This document shows, piece by piece, positions 37,144 to 49,879 of a DNA stretch of 64,000 nt. The notes beneath the pieces were generated by a model that was given only the letters and a program-made list of their open reading frames with translations, was not told the DNA's origin and ran no database searches. Position 1 is the first letter of the stretch. Each line of letters opens with the position of its first letter. The DNA is from Alisma plantago-aquatica (lineage: Eukaryota; Streptophyta; Magnoliopsida; Alismatales; Alismataceae), in contig OY856409.1 of NCBI GenBank assembly GCA_963693085.1, positions 240,441,058-240,505,057 on the forward strand. The letters run 5' to 3'. A program made the translations under genes and the position numbers.

Positions 37144-37161
37144 TGGCATTGTTGTCGGGGA
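37144..37161 (+). other. Athila-2 primer-binding site
   Basis: TGGCATTGTTGTCGGGGA lies just downstream of the LTR in the context TTTTTGGC, the Athila-type site (TGGCGCCGTTG-CGGGGA) with a few changes. Confidence 0.75.
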
Positions 37162-37507
37162 CAAGGCAAATCGGCACTGTTAAGAACATGAGTCTACTCA
37201 CTATACTCACATGCCTCAAGCTAAGATATAAGCTTGACTGCACAAAAACTTAAAAAATGCTACCCGATGATTACATAGAATAGTTCATTTTAACACGTCC
37301 AATTTTATAACTTGACTGTGAGGTCTATTCAGGGAGCCCAGAGGGAAGTAGATTTATTCAACTCCTCACTTTAACTTCAAGCCGTCATTCCACCTTGTGT
37401 GGATGGAAGTCATACTGGAGACGATCAAAATGCAAGTGTTCAATATAATCGACTGTCACATGACACAGAAGTAGAAAGAGAAGATCGTCACTAAGAAGGT
37501 CACCACA

Positions 37508-39250
37508 ATGAGGAAGAGCAACATGAGGAAGCCTGCCATCACCACCATTAACACTACGAAGGCACTTAGGAATCACCATGAACGTGAATGTGATGACCAG
37601 AACAATGAGGGTGAAGATGATGAGGAAGAGAAAATTCTTAGAGAGCTAGCTACGACTAGAGCCAATGAGTCAAGACACCCAATTGTCATCCCATGCTTCA
37701 ATGCGGCTAATTTTGAGTTGAACCCTTCCATAATCTTGATGATCTAGAACAATCCCTTTAGAGGGAATTCAAATAATGAGAATCCTTACCATCATCTTGA
37801 CGCCTTCAAAAATATCTGTGATACCATCAAGATGAGGAGAGTGCCTCAAGAATTCATATATTACAAGAGATTCAACTTCTCTCTTAAATATAAAACTCTA
37901 TCTCGGTATCTTAACTTACCCCACCAGTCCATAGATGGATGGAGGCCCCTTGCATATTCTTTCATCACTAAATTTTACCCAATCGAGAGAACTATTCAAA
38001 ATATGCAAAAGACAACTTCTTTTGTGCAAAAACCTGGGGAAAATATCCACAAAGTATGGGAGCGATTTCAAGAATACCAAAGAGTTTGTCCCCACAATAA
38101 CTACCACAATTGGATTCCTGGTGACAACGTTTTATAATGGGATAACCCCCACAGAATAGACTTCGCCGAATGCAGCCGCCGAAAGTGATTTTCTTGGAAA
38201 GAAACCGAGCATAATTATTAAAATCATTGATAACATGGTTGCATTGCAAGAAGGCATGGAATATGACAGAAGCGATAGAGGTTCGGCCAAGAAGGCTGTC
38301 TCTAAAGGACATTCATATGAAGCCAAGGCTCTAGAAATCATTATAGCTTAGATTCAGAAGATGTCTATAGATGTCTAACAACTAAAAGACACTGGAGGAA
38401 AGGGCAAGAAACACATTGAGAAAGTCATGAAATGTGTTATGAGTGGTGAAGGAGGGCATGGAATTGACAATTGTATCTATACATGGCCGAAAGATAGTGA
38501 AGAAAGTGAAAGAGAAGAAGAGACTGAAAATGTCTCTTATGCCAATCTTAAACAATGAGACCATCCTGGATTCAATTATGGTAACAAAGAAGTTGTTGAA
38601 AACTCTCATCAACTAAATAAGTCATCTAAACCACCTCCAGGATTCGAGAAAAAAGGTGGACCAACTCAATATACTAGAGCTACTAGTTATCAGACAAACA
38701 CAAATAGCTATCAGAGTCAAAATAAAAATATAAGCCAACAAGGTCATGGACAAGGCCAAGGTCAGAGTCAAACCAAGGATAACAACCAACCAAACATGAT
38801 TGCTCAATAGTTTGACTTTGCAAAGAGGCAAGCTTTGGTAAACGACCGGCTAGCCCAAAGTTCCATTAGCAATCTAGGATTGTTAACCAAAATGCAAACT
38901 CAGATGGAGGATATGCAAACCCGTCAAAGGAAAATTGATCAACAGCTTGCCCAATTGGCGAAACTTGTGAAAGAAACCCTTCAGGAAGTATTCCATCAAA
39001 TATGGAGACAGCAAAGATGGCCAATCTCCGATCAGGGAGGACTTTGGAAGATCCTGGTACTAACAACACCACGGAAGAAAGAAACTGTAGTGAGCCACAA
39101 TCTGAGAAGGCAATTATGCCAGAAAAATCTAAAAGAAAAGGATCAGTTAAGGATGGAAAAAAGGATGAAGGGGTCAAGAACCCAGATCCTGCGGGAAAAG
39201 TTTTTACGTAGAGAAATCCCTATGCCTCAAGGGTCTCATTTCCCTACAAA
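37508..39250 (+). pseudogene. Athila-2 gag
   Basis: It starts with a Lys/Asn-rich leader and an acidic run (NNEGEDDEEEKILRELA). The capsid core then reads NPYHHLDAFKNICDTIKMRRVPQ, FITKFYPIERTIQNMQKTTSF and VWERFQEYQRVCPHNNYHNW (Athila EAWERF..CPHHG..W). The phase then changes (FYNGITPTE lies in another frame). The C-terminal part has a Gln-rich heptad-like stretch (TKMQTQMEDMQTRQRKIDQQ) and NLRSGRTLEDPG, the conserved end of Athila Gag. At least three frameshifts or stops inactivate it. Confidence 0.85.
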
Positions 39251-39975
39251 CTGATCAAGGCACATCTAAAGAAGAGATACAAGAAGTTTATGGAAGTAGT
39301 AAAGAAATTACAACTAGATATCCCATTTCTCAGTGCAATTGAAGAGATGACAATGTATGCAAAGTTCATTAAAGATTTGATCACAAAGAGAAGGAGAGGA
39401 GATCATGTCAAGACTATGCAATTGGCAAAAAAAATGTCGAGCGCATTTGTATAGGCTGAGCTACCTACCAAAAAGAAAGATTTAGGGGTGTTCAACTTCC
39501 CTTTCTGTGTTGGAGACAATGCGGAGAGGAAGGGATTGGATGACTTAGGAGCAAGTATTAGTCTTATGCCCTTGACTCTGGCTCAATGTTTTGGAATAAC
39601 AAATTCGGTGAAAATGGGCATGAGAATCGAATTAGGTGAACACACCTTTACGAAACCATGGGTATAGTAGAGGATGTCCATATACGGGTTGGGAGATTCT
39701 TCATAGCATGCAATATAGTGGTTATTGACACAGTAGAGGACTCAAAGTGTCCAATGATATTTACAGGACCTTTCCTCACTACTAGAAGGGCACTAATAGA
39801 TGTAGCGGAAGCAATTATTACTCTACGTGTTGGTAATGACCACATCGACTTCCGAGTATAAGACACTATGAGAGGACCATCTCTCTTTGAGTCAACTTAC
39901 TTCATGGATAGCTAAAATATATATTGTGAAGAAGTACAAGATGATAAGGTGATTTTCGATCCTCTTATGTGAGCC
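39251..39975 (+). pseudogene. Athila-2 aspartic protease
   Basis: KKLQLDIPFLSAIEEMTMYAKF (gag-pro linker) precedes KKDLGVFNFPF and the active-site motif DDLGASISLMPLTL near 39540-39575. Then come IELGEHTFTKP, a stop in place of the following codons, and IVEDVHIRVGRFF and FTGPFLTTRRALIDV (family LGRPFLATARALIDV; here LGR is changed). The Asp-Leu-Gly-Ala-Ser form is the Athila variant of D-S/T-G. Confidence 0.85.
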
Positions 39976-41990
39976 TTGAATAACCCTAACCCTAGTGTGG
40001 AAGACCGAGAATTTTTTGAAATTTTGGATTACCTAAATCAACCTAAAGAAGAGCTCAATGATGATGAAGAAGAAACCTTTGAAACTAAAAAGTACACATC
40101 CCTCGAGCAAATCCCTAAAGAAAAGGGAGCACCAAAACCAAAGTTGAAATTAAAACCGCTTCCTAAAGGGTTGAAGTGTGAATTCCTAGACAATGAGGAG
40201 AGGAATATTGTGATCTTTAATGCTAAATTGACAGATGAACAGGTAGAAAGGTTGCTAGAGGAATTCAAATTGCATATAAAGGCTATAGGGTATTTAGTTG
40301 AGGACATCAGAGGTCTCATCCCTTCCTTATGTATGCACATAATTAATCTTGAGGAAACGTCTAAACCTTTATCTCAACCAAAAAGGAAGTTGAATCAATT
40401 ACTAAAGGAAGTTGTGAAGAAAGAAGTAATTAAGTTGTGGGATGCTAGAATCATTTACCCCATAAGTGACAAAAATTGGGTAAGCCCTATTCATGTGGTG
40501 CCCAAGAAAGGTGAAACGACAGTGGTAAGTGGTGAGGATTGAGAAGAGGTAGCAATACGAATGGTAATAGGTTGGCGTATGTGTGTTGACTATCGAAAAT
40601 TGAATGTTGCTACAAGAAAAGACCATTTCCCTCTATTGTTTATCAATCAAGTCCTAGAACTATTAGCTCATCATGAATACTTTTGTTTCCTAGACAGGCA
40701 TTCATGATTCTATCAAGTACTGATTCACCCTGATGATCAGGAAAAGACAATTTTCACATGTATCTATGGCACATATGCTTTTAGAAGAATGCCATTTGGG
40801 TTATGTAATGCACCCACAACCTTCCAATGTTGCATGATATCTATGTTTTCAGACTTTCTAGAAGACATAGTGGAGGTCTTCATGGATGACTTCTCTATTT
40901 ATGGGACAAATTTTGAGGCATGTCTAAAAAATATATCCCTAGTCTTGCAATGTTGTGAAGAAAAGAACCTGATTCTGAATTGTGAAAAATGCCATTTTAT
41001 GGTCCAAGATGGAATCTTCGTAGGACATAAAGTTTCCAAGAAAGGAATAGAGGTAGACATAAGTAAGATCAAGGCCATATCCAAGCTTCCACCACCTAAG
41101 TCTGTCACAAGAGTAAGGCATTTTTTAGGGAATGGTGGGTACTATAGATGATTCATAAAAGACTTTTCAAAGATCACTAAACCCCTTTCAAATCTCTTGA
41201 TTAAAGATGTTCAATTTGAATTCACTAGTGAATGTTTGGAGGCCTTCAAGACCCTTAAGAAGGCCTTGACAACAACACTAATTTTGCAAGTACCATATGG
41301 GAGCTACCATTTGAAATTATGTGTGACACAAGCGATTTCTCCATCGGATTTTTCCTAGGATAGAAGAAGGATAAAAGGCACCACATGATTTGCTACACAA
41401 GTTGAACGTTCGATGAAGCCCGTGAATGTTTGGAGGCCTTCAAGACCCTTAAGAAGGCCTTGACAACAACCTTGATTTTGCAAGCACCATATTGGGAGCT
41501 ACCATTTGAAATTATGTGCAATGCAAGTGATTTTTCTATCAGATTTGTCCTAGGATAGAAGAAGGACAAAAGGCACCACATGATTTTTTACACAAGTCGA
41601 ACGTTGGATGAAGCCCAAGAAAATCATACCACCACAGAAAAGGAAATGTTGGATATCTATTTTCTTTCAATAAGTTCATATCACACTTGGTGGGATTGAA
41701 AGTAAAAGTATACACTGATCATGGAGCTATAAAATACCTCATGTAAAAGAAGGATACAAAGCTGAGACTACTACGATGGGCCTTATTATTGCAAGAATTT
41801 GACCATGAGATCATTGATAAGAAAGGAAAGGAGAATGTGGTTGTGGACCTATCAAGGATAGTTTTTGATGATTTAAATAAGCTTCTTGTAGATGATAAAT
41901 ATGTTGATGAAGCTCTCTTAATGGCTCAATCGGTTGAACCAAGCCTACCCTAGTTTGCTGACATTTGTAATTATCTAGCCTGCGGGTAGC
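39976..41990 (+). pseudogene. Athila-2 reverse transcriptase and RNase H
   Basis: The linker LKLKPLPKGLKCEFL and the N-terminal RT blocks (CMHIINLEETSKP, EVVKKEVIKLW, IIYPISDKNWVSP, VVPKKG) run to a stop at 40542. The RT core continues in a mostly open phase: WRMCVDYRKLNVATRKDHFP, TYAFRRMPFGLCNAPTTFQ, the catalytic VFMDDFSIYG at about 40880, GHKVSKKGIEVD, FLGNGGYYR. RNase H (LCVTQAISPSDFS from CDASDF..GA) is disrupted by a 194-bp tandem duplication at 41228-41615. It ends with a KYTDHGAIKYLM-like and [14 protein letters not shown] tail near 41870. Stops occur at several Trp or Gln positions. Confidence 0.92.
41228..41615 (+). repeat. 194-bp tandem duplication in Athila-2 RNase H
   Basis: Unit GTGAATGTTTGGAGGCCTTC... 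occurs at 41228-41421 and again at 41422-41615. Each copy runs to GATGAAGCCC. The copies differ at roughly a dozen sites plus one single-base indel. The unit length is not a multiple of three, so it shifts the frame. Confidence 0.9.
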
Positions 41991-43269
41991 TACCACCCAA
42001 GATCACTTATAATCATAAGAAAAAGTTGTTCTCCAATCTGAAAAATTACTACTGCGATGATCCCCTTATGTTCAAAATATGCTCTGACAATCTATATCAT
42101 TGTTGTGTACCAAAAGAAAAGTGTCCCTAATCCTCACAGAATGCCATTCCTCACCTTATGGGGGTCAACATGGGGGAGAAAGGATAGATACGAAGGTTCT
42201 ATAGTTGGGATTTTATTGGCTGACTCTCTTGAAAGATGCTATGTCATTTGTCAAGACTTGCAAAGAGTGACAACTCACAGGTAACATCAACCAAAGGAAT
42301 GAGATGCCCATGGCTGATTGGGTGGAAGTTGAAACCTTTGATGTATGGGGGATTGATTATATGGGACTTTTCCCATCATCAAAAGGGAACTAATATATTC
42401 TTGTCTTTGTAGACTATGAGATCAAAATGGGTAGACATTGTTCCTACCCAGACATGTGACTCCAAAGCAGTAATCAAGCTATTCAAGAAAACCATCTTCC
42501 TAAGATTTGGGGTCCAAATCACCATTATAAGCAATGGGGATATCACTTTAGAGAAAACTAGTTCAAAGCTCTATTGAAAAAGTATGGAATAAAACACAAT
42601 GTTGCAACATCCTACCATCCCCAGACATCAGGACAACTCAAAGTGTCTAACAAATAGATCAAGCAGATCCTAGAAAAGACTGTAAGTGGTACAAGGAAGG
42701 ATAGGTATGCATTATGGGCTTATTGCATAGAGCATAAGACGCATATACGTACAATGTCATACATATTGATTTATGGGAAGTCTTGTCATCTCCCTATCGA
42801 ATTAGAGTAAAAAGCCCTTTGGGCTATCAAAATTTTTAACATGAATCTTGACAAAGAGGGAAAGAAAAGATTTCTCTAATTTTAGGAACTTGAAGAGTTG
42901 AGGCAACATGCTTACAAGAATGCAAGGATTTATAAGCAAAGATCTAACGTATGGCATGATGCCCACCTGAATAACAAGGATGTACATCAAGGAGACATAG
43001 TTATTTTGTTTAATTCTAGTATCAGTTTGTTTCTTGGGGAGCTAAGAACAAGATGGTCTGATACCTATTTTGTGATAAGAATATACCCATCGAGAATGAT
43101 GGAAATAACTAGCGATAAGACTGGCCCTTTCAAAGTGAATGGACATAGGCTAAAAAGGTACTATGAATATGAGGATTTTGTAAGAAGGTCTGAGCCAAGT
43201 TTGGGGGAACCCAGTCCTGCAACAAATAAAACATATCAACCAATACCAACGCCAATTGAAGGAGGATGA
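41991..43269 (+). pseudogene. Athila-2 integrase
   Basis: The N-terminal region reads KKLFSNLKNYYCDDPLMFK and CSDNLYHCCVPKE. A central segment covers EMPMADWVEVETFDVWGIDY and WVDIVPTQT. The catalytic-core remains include [33 protein letters not shown] and KQILEKT, with Asp motifs partly altered (ISNGDI for ISDGGS). The C-terminal Athila tail is well kept in the last open frame (42898-43269): HAYKNARIYKQRSNVWHDAH and GPFKVNGHRLKRYYEYE. Confidence 0.88.
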
Positions 43270-43314
43270 AATCATAATGAGAGAGTTAAGCTAAAGACTT
43301 TAAACTAGCACTTC

Positions 43315-43330
43315 TTGGGAGGCAACCCAA
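43315..43330 (+). promoter_or_regulatory. post-pol hairpin motif TTGGGAGGCAACCCAA
   Basis: Identical 16-mer to 17581-17596, 46 bp after the pol stop at 43269. See the corresponding finding. Confidence 0.6.
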
Positions 43331-43569
43331 GCTTTTTCTTGCTTTCTTTTATAACTCAAGCTTTCCTTTATCTCATACTTTTAGTCTAAGAGCTATGTAC
43401 ATATATATCCCTAGTCTCTCTCTTTATATATAGGTATTTTGGTTTTCCCCTATAAAGTAAGTATAGTGTAGTAAGTAAATTGCTATATCTTCACATGGGT
43501 TTTTAATGAAATACAGTAGAGGTGTTTTTGCTTAAAAATCTTTATTTCTATCAAAATGTTATTTTTCGT

Positions 43570-44470
43570 GTGAAATGCGGTCGCGGCACCTGTCACAGTC
43601 GTGGTTGCTGAATTACATGCTTGAGGTCATGGTAGAGGCAACCTACTCAGTTGAGGTCATGACGATAGCCACAATCATGATGATAGTTGTGGTCGCAACA
43701 CCCACCAAGTATAAAAGTTGGGTGTTCTCGATGACATGTCTTTTCTTTACTCGATTCTTGATTCTCGAACATTTGAGGAGCCCTAACCGATGAACGGTGA
43801 TGATGCAAAAGCACTAAAGGACATTAATAGATCTCTATCGCTCTCTTGGCTCTGCTAAAGTACCAAACACCCTCCTTATTTATCACATCTTCCTGTTTCT
43901 TCTCTATCAATGCTTCATCGCCATTTTTATCTACTCCCTGAACCCTAGATAATGGTTTCCCGATCGCGCGCCACTGCGTAGATACGTGGTCCCTTTAGTT
44001 TTCCCCAAGGTTTTGGTAGTCTCACCGACCCTTTTTACTGGATCTCTTTCTCTTTTCCTGGCAATCGATGATTTCCTTCTCATTCACCTCTATGCTAGCA
44101 TCACAATCGCAACTAGGTTTTTGTCGAGAGATCTACCGCAACGGTGGCACCCTTTTTCTCGTGATCATCGCGGTCATGACTACCTTCATGATTGCGGTCG
44201 CGATGATGGTTGTGGTAGTGATGCCCTTCCTTTCCTTAGTATACCTTCTAGTTTTTTCTCATAATCTGGTCTGATATCCGCTGTGGTCGAGGAAGTAACT
44301 GTGAATGACGCGGTCGTGACAAATGCTGCTATCATGAAAAGCACTACGGTCTCGACATATTCCCTTCCTTACTGCTTGTCTACCACGGTCGCAACACCCT
44401 TCACGGTCGTGATACTCTCTTCACCTTCTGTCGCAGTTGTGACAACACATATGATTGTGCTTTTTCGATA
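43570..44470 (+). repeat. Athila-2 internal array of GTCGTGAC/GGTCGC words
   Basis: The spacer between pol and the third ORF is studded with CGGTCGC, GGTCGTGA, GTCATGAC and CACGGTCG words, the same vocabulary as in this element's LTR (35610-35950). Frames crossing it are Val/Thr/Ile-rich repeats and not convincing proteins. Confidence 0.7.
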
Positions 44471-44574
44471 GGCAATGTTAGACAAACATAATTAGAAATC
44501 AAATGAATAATAAAATCATGAATAAATTGTGATTACAATCTTGCTGACAATAATTTCGATGTGAAAATTTCAGA

Positions 44575-47391
44575 ATGACGACTTCAATTGACGACACACT
44601 GATGAAGAAGGTAAATTCCCTGAAGGGAACTAAAGAAAATCTGGAAAAGATAACCAAATCTTTAAAAGATCATCCCGATTTTTCACCAACAAAGATGCTT
44701 CAACTGCAACTAATGAAAAAGAAGCCCTCGTACATCCTGTCCCACAAGATGTCTGGGGAATCTGAAGAATCCCACGAGACATCACAGATAAAAACATCTG
44801 AGTACCAACCAACTGAAGGAGAACTCAAGAAGTTGGGGATACACAAGTTGGAAACCAAGGATGCCAAGGACACCAAAAAGAGAAAATTAGCGGCCATGGG
44901 AAAACGAAAGAGTTTGGAAAAAGAAGCCGACCTCGAAGTCATGAAGGAAAAAAGAACAACAAACCAATAACTAGCAGGCATCAACGTTCATACCAAGAGA
45001 CCAAGTGTACCAGTCACATTTTGATTGGGTAATGAAGACCAAGAGCTTCAAGATGACACGGTATCTAGATGTCGATGACTTCAAGAAGATGGGAATCTAT
45101 GATGGAGTGATAAAGTTCTTGGAAGGGGCCAACCTACATACTCTATGTACATCAAAAGCTCCTTCTCTCACTCAACTGATGGTATAATTCATGACATCAC
45201 TAGAGAAGCTATGTGTCAGTGATATCGAATGCAAGAAAGGTAGAGGATAGTTCATGCTTTAAGTAAGGGTAGGGGACAAAACTCATGTAACTACTAAAAC
45301 CATCATCAATGCTATATTCACAAAGACAATAGAAAAAGCACATGCCTGCTCATCCACGCTAGGTGAGAAAGAAGTTGTTGGCAACAATACCGCAAGATGT
45401 GGGAAAAGCTAATAGGAGAACACACACACAAATAAAAAAACTCAAAGGTGACACTCATCACTTCCCGCTTCATCAGAGTGTTGTAGAAGATAACAACCAA
45501 TACAGTCTTCACGAGATCAGAAACTGAAGGAGTTTCTAAGGGATACCTATGCTCAATATGGTCTATACTGAATAACAAACTAGTGAACATCAAAAGATTG
45601 TTGATAGAGAGGTTGTCAGTCGTTGTAGGAAAGGAAGCAAAGTAGATGAAAGAATTCTGCATGGGAAGCCAAATCACCCAAATCGCTTATCATTTCATGG
45701 ATACTGACCAGATAATGAAATATAAGCACACCAAGGGACATACCAAGATATATATCAAGTCTCTAATAAATAGGTTTTCCTGGCACAGAGGGGCATTAAA
45801 CTCTTCTACAAACAGATCTTCTCTAAAGTCCTACTTCCCCTACCTGAAATGGCATACTATGATGCCCATAAGTTGTGGCCTATAGAAGAGGAGGTAGATA
45901 AAATGCACTCCAGTTCCATCAGCAAAGTTGCAGACTCCCTATCATCTAATGGCCATAAGACCATAAGAGACAGAGCGCCAAAGGTAGAGATGCAAAAGCT
46001 AGAAAAAAGGAAGAAGTTGTCAATCAGGAAGCATTGAGAAAAAGCTATAGATGCCTATGCTATCCCAAGTCTACCCTCTTTGCCCAACACAATGGAGGTC
46101 GACGACCAATTAAATGTAGAAATAAATGACAGGGGCGACCAAGAAAATATCACTACTACTAGAGAAGAGCATCGCATAGAGGTTGAAATCGAGCCAAGCA
46201 AAGGACCCGAAGCCTCCAAGGTTACACCAAGTCCTCCAAGGAAAGATGTAGTGTTGCAAGTACCTAAGCAACTTGACACAGCCACCTCTACACAAGAAAA
46301 CATTGCTGACCCTAAGAAAGAGAAGTCATCTACCTAGCACATGATCCCTGAAGCATCAAGGACACCATCATTGACTCCTGTAGAGCAACAATATCAACGC
46401 CCATAGTCCTTTAGTGAGGAACTAGGGCACAAATTTGATGCCATGTGGGAACACATGCAACATATTTCTAAAGTTAACTTCAATATCACTTCTAGTTTAT
46501 ATACACTAAAAATGTAGGTACAAAGCTTAAATGCGAGAACTGAGGCACTCCCTCAGTTCAAGAAGGAGGTCATAAGAAAGCAAAATATGATGCTAGCAAC
46601 TCTAAAGTCCTTGACAGAAGAAATGTTGGACCCTAGAAGAGAAAGGGATGCCATGAGGGCTGATAAGGAAATGATGCAGAGGGGGTACAAAGAGGCGTTA
46701 GAAGACCTAAATAAAGAACACCAATGCTTAGAAGAAGAACACCAATAGCTAGCTGTAGAATTCCAGGAGATGGACGACTGACAACAAAGAAAGAAGTGAG
46801 GCACCTAACCATCCCCTCCACATCACAAGCTTCCTCAAGCCCCTCGAGCCTAGACAAGGATGACAATGACGTAGGAGGAGTGGGTGCAACCACACCCTCA
46901 AAAGATGAAACTGTCAATGTAAATCTTACCCCAAGGGAGGAAAGTTCTATGAAAGAGGTGCCGCAAAAGCCATATGATCACCAAGGTCCCGACAAGAAAA
47001 AGATAAGCACCTTAGCATAAGTGTTCAATTTGAACACCAACCCAGATGATGACAAATCTATATCTGAAGAGAACCAACATAAAGTTGTCATCAGGGAGGA
47101 GACAACTGCTATGGAAGAGCTCACATCAAGAGAGATGAAGGATATTAACAAATTCCTAGATGAAATGAGTTTTGGAATGGACATCTGCGACGACTTCCTA
47201 CATGATCCTACACACAATGAGCACAATGACATTGTCTACGATGACAAGATGGCTGCAATGTTGGATGCACTCAATGTAGCAGAATTAGAGTAGTCATCAG
47301 AGGAAAGCAGGCTCTTGGAAGAGTTGACAAGAGAAATAGATGATAATAATGTGAAGCAAGCAGACAAAAATGTGTAGATGGATGCCGAGAA
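44575..47391 (+). pseudogene. Athila-2 third ORF, N-terminal and central part
   Basis: It opens with MTTSIDDTLMKKVNSLKGTK (131 codons, Lys-rich) and continues through several frameshifts. Near 45005-45310 a segment (FKMTRYLDVDDFKKMG, VIKFLEGANLHTLC, then an RVGDKTHVTTKTIINAIF-like stretch) resembles the 'putative plant transposon protein' domain often found with plant retroelements: an aromatic patch, W-L, then an FS..IN-F ending. Further on are RSSLKSYFPYLKWH-like sequence (about 45820), a low-complexity Ser/Pro/Glu-rich linker (46080-46340), a coiled-coil-like Glu/Lys/Arg stretch (46530-46800, RRERDAMRADKEMMQRG-type) and acidic regions up to 47380. This is the slot of the Athila env-like ORF, but I see no membrane segment. 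Domain assignment is by memory of the pattern and tentative. Confidence 0.55.
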
Positions 47392-48794
47392 ATGACTACC
47401 TACCCCAACACTACCACCATCACAATGCAACCAGCAGGAGATGGAACTTCAGAAGATGATGAAGGTAGTCTTGCCTCCTTCTTCACAAATGAACCGATCA
47501 GAAAGCAGAGCACACTTATTGATACTGAATCATTAGGTGTTTCCCCTCCTCTACCCTGCAAAATTGCAAACATAGACATGGCCTCCTTATCTAGAATCAC
47601 ATGTAGGTATGTCCATGTCTTAGCAGATATATTGAATGACAATCTACCAAGAACAGACATACTTTACTACAATAATGGTAGGTCACTCAATAGGGACCAT
47701 TTCAGAGGAATCTTCCTAAAGAAAGCACGAGTACACTAAAAGTTGTTTAATGTACTCTATGCAACTCTGTTGGAAGAATTTCTACACCCTGAGAAAGTAC
47801 AACCTATTTTCAACGATACCACTCATCTAGTAGGGTAGCTTTGTGATAAAAAGTTTGAATCTATTGATGTAAAAGAACTACAACAGGCCGTGAACATAGC
47901 TGAAATAAAGTTTGTAGTTAAGCCTATACGGAATGTCAAGCACTAGGCTCTCATTTTTTGTCAACCTATATGAGCGACGTACAATAGTGTTCAATTGTCG
48001 CGCAGCTGAGTTGGACAACACTTCCTTAATTTACAAAAACAAGGAAGCAAGAGATATTCTAAAAGTGCCACTACGTCTACAATGTGACATCCAGACAGTA
48101 GACGACTGGAACCAAGGGATATTGAAATAGTTCTCCATCTTCTAAAAGGTCCCTCAAGAAAAAATAGGGATAGGGGATTGTGCCTTTATAGTGCTAAGAA
48201 TGATGGAAGACACCAATAAAGGAATCCCACTAGAAGACCTCTACACAGAAGACTTACATGGCTTACGTGGTGTTTATGCAATTGAAGTTATCTATGAGCA
48301 ACATTTATTGAACAACCTTGGGATGCCCTCAGATGTAATACCATGTAGACTTCACCCTAAAATACCCCTACCTAAAAAGAAGACATGGAGGGAATGTCTG
48401 AGAACCCTTTAGGTCTTCCTGATGAACCGACTAGGGCAGATGCTTGGAAGGAAGGATGGTCGACAGACACTATTGACAAAGCACATCATCAATCTAAAAG
48501 CATGCCAGAAACCACCCCTTAGCCAAAAAAGAAAGAGAACAACCTCTAGTAAATGAGCCTGAAGAAGGGGAGATAAATGAAGATGATATGCTAAAAATAA
48601 AGCCTGATGGGATAGTAGGAGAGATAGTGCCAACCTTCTAGGAATTTGATATATGGGGATGCGAAAGTTTATCATTAGAATCTCTACAACTGATAATGAA
48701 ATTCTTCAAGGAAGGTGATGCCACAATTGAAGTAATCTTTGAAACGGATGACATATGTGTACTCAAGGACGACCTTAGAGATATGTTTGTATAG
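47392..48794 (+). pseudogene. Athila-2 third ORF, Ulp1/C48-like cysteine protease region
   Basis: SLNRDHFRGIFLKK...VLYATLLEEF looks like the substrate-side N-terminal helix region of Ulp1-type proteases. KFVVKPIRNVKH ends in a His that aligns with the catalytic H-W (the next codon is TAG where Trp is expected, 47944-47946). After a frameshift, FFVNLYERRTIVFNC matches the strand before the catalytic Asp (here Asn). Then QCDIQTVDDWN precedes VPQEKIGIGDCAFIVL, with the oxyanion Gln at 48155-48157 and the Cys codon at 48179-48181, then RMMED. This H-(D/N)-Q-C order and spacing fit family C48 (SUMO-type peptidase). A C-terminal acidic tail (EFDIWGCESL, IFETDDICVLKDDL) ends at the stop 48792-48794. 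Stops and at least one frameshift make it nonfunctional. It was possibly captured from a host gene. Confidence 0.6.
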
Positions 48795-49869
48795 GAGATT
48801 TTGAAACATTTTTTAATGTCCCAAACAAACCTTTTGCTATAGTTTGTAGTTTTTACTTAGCCCTTATATCATAAAAATTATCCTCTACTTAGATTTGTCA
48901 TCCCTCCTGATGTATGTTGTAGTACAATTGTTTCTAGAGAAGCACAAATGAGATTCCAATACACATACAAGTAAAAGCAAGAGGCCCAACAATACAGTTT
49001 CATCTCATTCTTACGGCAAAATGTCATGTGTGGAACAATCCTAAATCTATGGAATCCTTGGAAACTCGAGGACTTTACCAGCCATACTCCCAACCAATCA
49101 CCCCAACCTGACAGTTCTAGCTAGAAAGTCTTCACCTCCCTTCAGAAGAAAACAACTTCCCCTTACAATTTGAATTATTCCCACTTTGGGATGAAAAGAG
49201 GCTTGGCCACCCTAAAAATCATTCAAAACCCTTTCCCCAATCTTGAGAGAAGATATGAAAAGCCAAAAAAATGAGAGTTGTACCTAAAAGATGTTGAAGG
49301 ATCTCACGTTGCCGGTGTATTACTGCACTCATGAATGCAGATATGTCATGCTTGTATGTGGAATCCTGAAGCCAATTATACCCACCTCCACTCCCAAGCA
49401 ACCCTCACGCAACCACCTGACTTAACATCAAGAGCCCTTGGGGAAACACTGCCTTTATGATAGCCTATGTGTGAGGAAAATTGAGGAGTGTAGGGAAAAC
49501 ACCTAAAGTCTGAAACGTACCTGAGCACATTAGCATAGGCTCAACTAAAATAAAGGAAGGGTATGAAAGCTACCACTTGTAGGGATGATGTACAAGTATA
49601 GCCAACAACCTAGAATAGGGGTTGGGGGTCATTAAGAGTGAGAGCCCTTTACTAAAAAAGGCATTGAAAAGGACTCAAGGTCATGTAACTATAGATATGA
49701 AAGGGAGGAGATAGAATTTCAGGATTCAAACCAAGCATATCACAAGAGTTTTTCTGTAAGAATGGGATAACTCTACAATGATGGGTTTTCTGAAAAACAA
49801 TTTATCCATAGTTCATCTCTCAATGATTTTGATCCTACCCATTAGCCTGAGGATAGGCTAAGTTCTAAG
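48795..49869 (+). other. Athila-2 3' noncoding region
   Basis: Sequence between the third ORF and the LTR, without coding motifs. It ends in a purine-rich stretch (TTTGGAGGAG at 49870-49879) next to the LTR that would serve as polypurine tract. Confidence 0.6.
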
Positions 49870-49879
49870 TTTGGAGGAG

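Noticed and set aside
44575..48794. Interpretation of the Athila-2 third ORF as a viral-type envelope gene
   Set aside because: No signal peptide, membrane-spanning stretch or fusion-like region is visible. A Ulp1-like protease region fits the sequence better.
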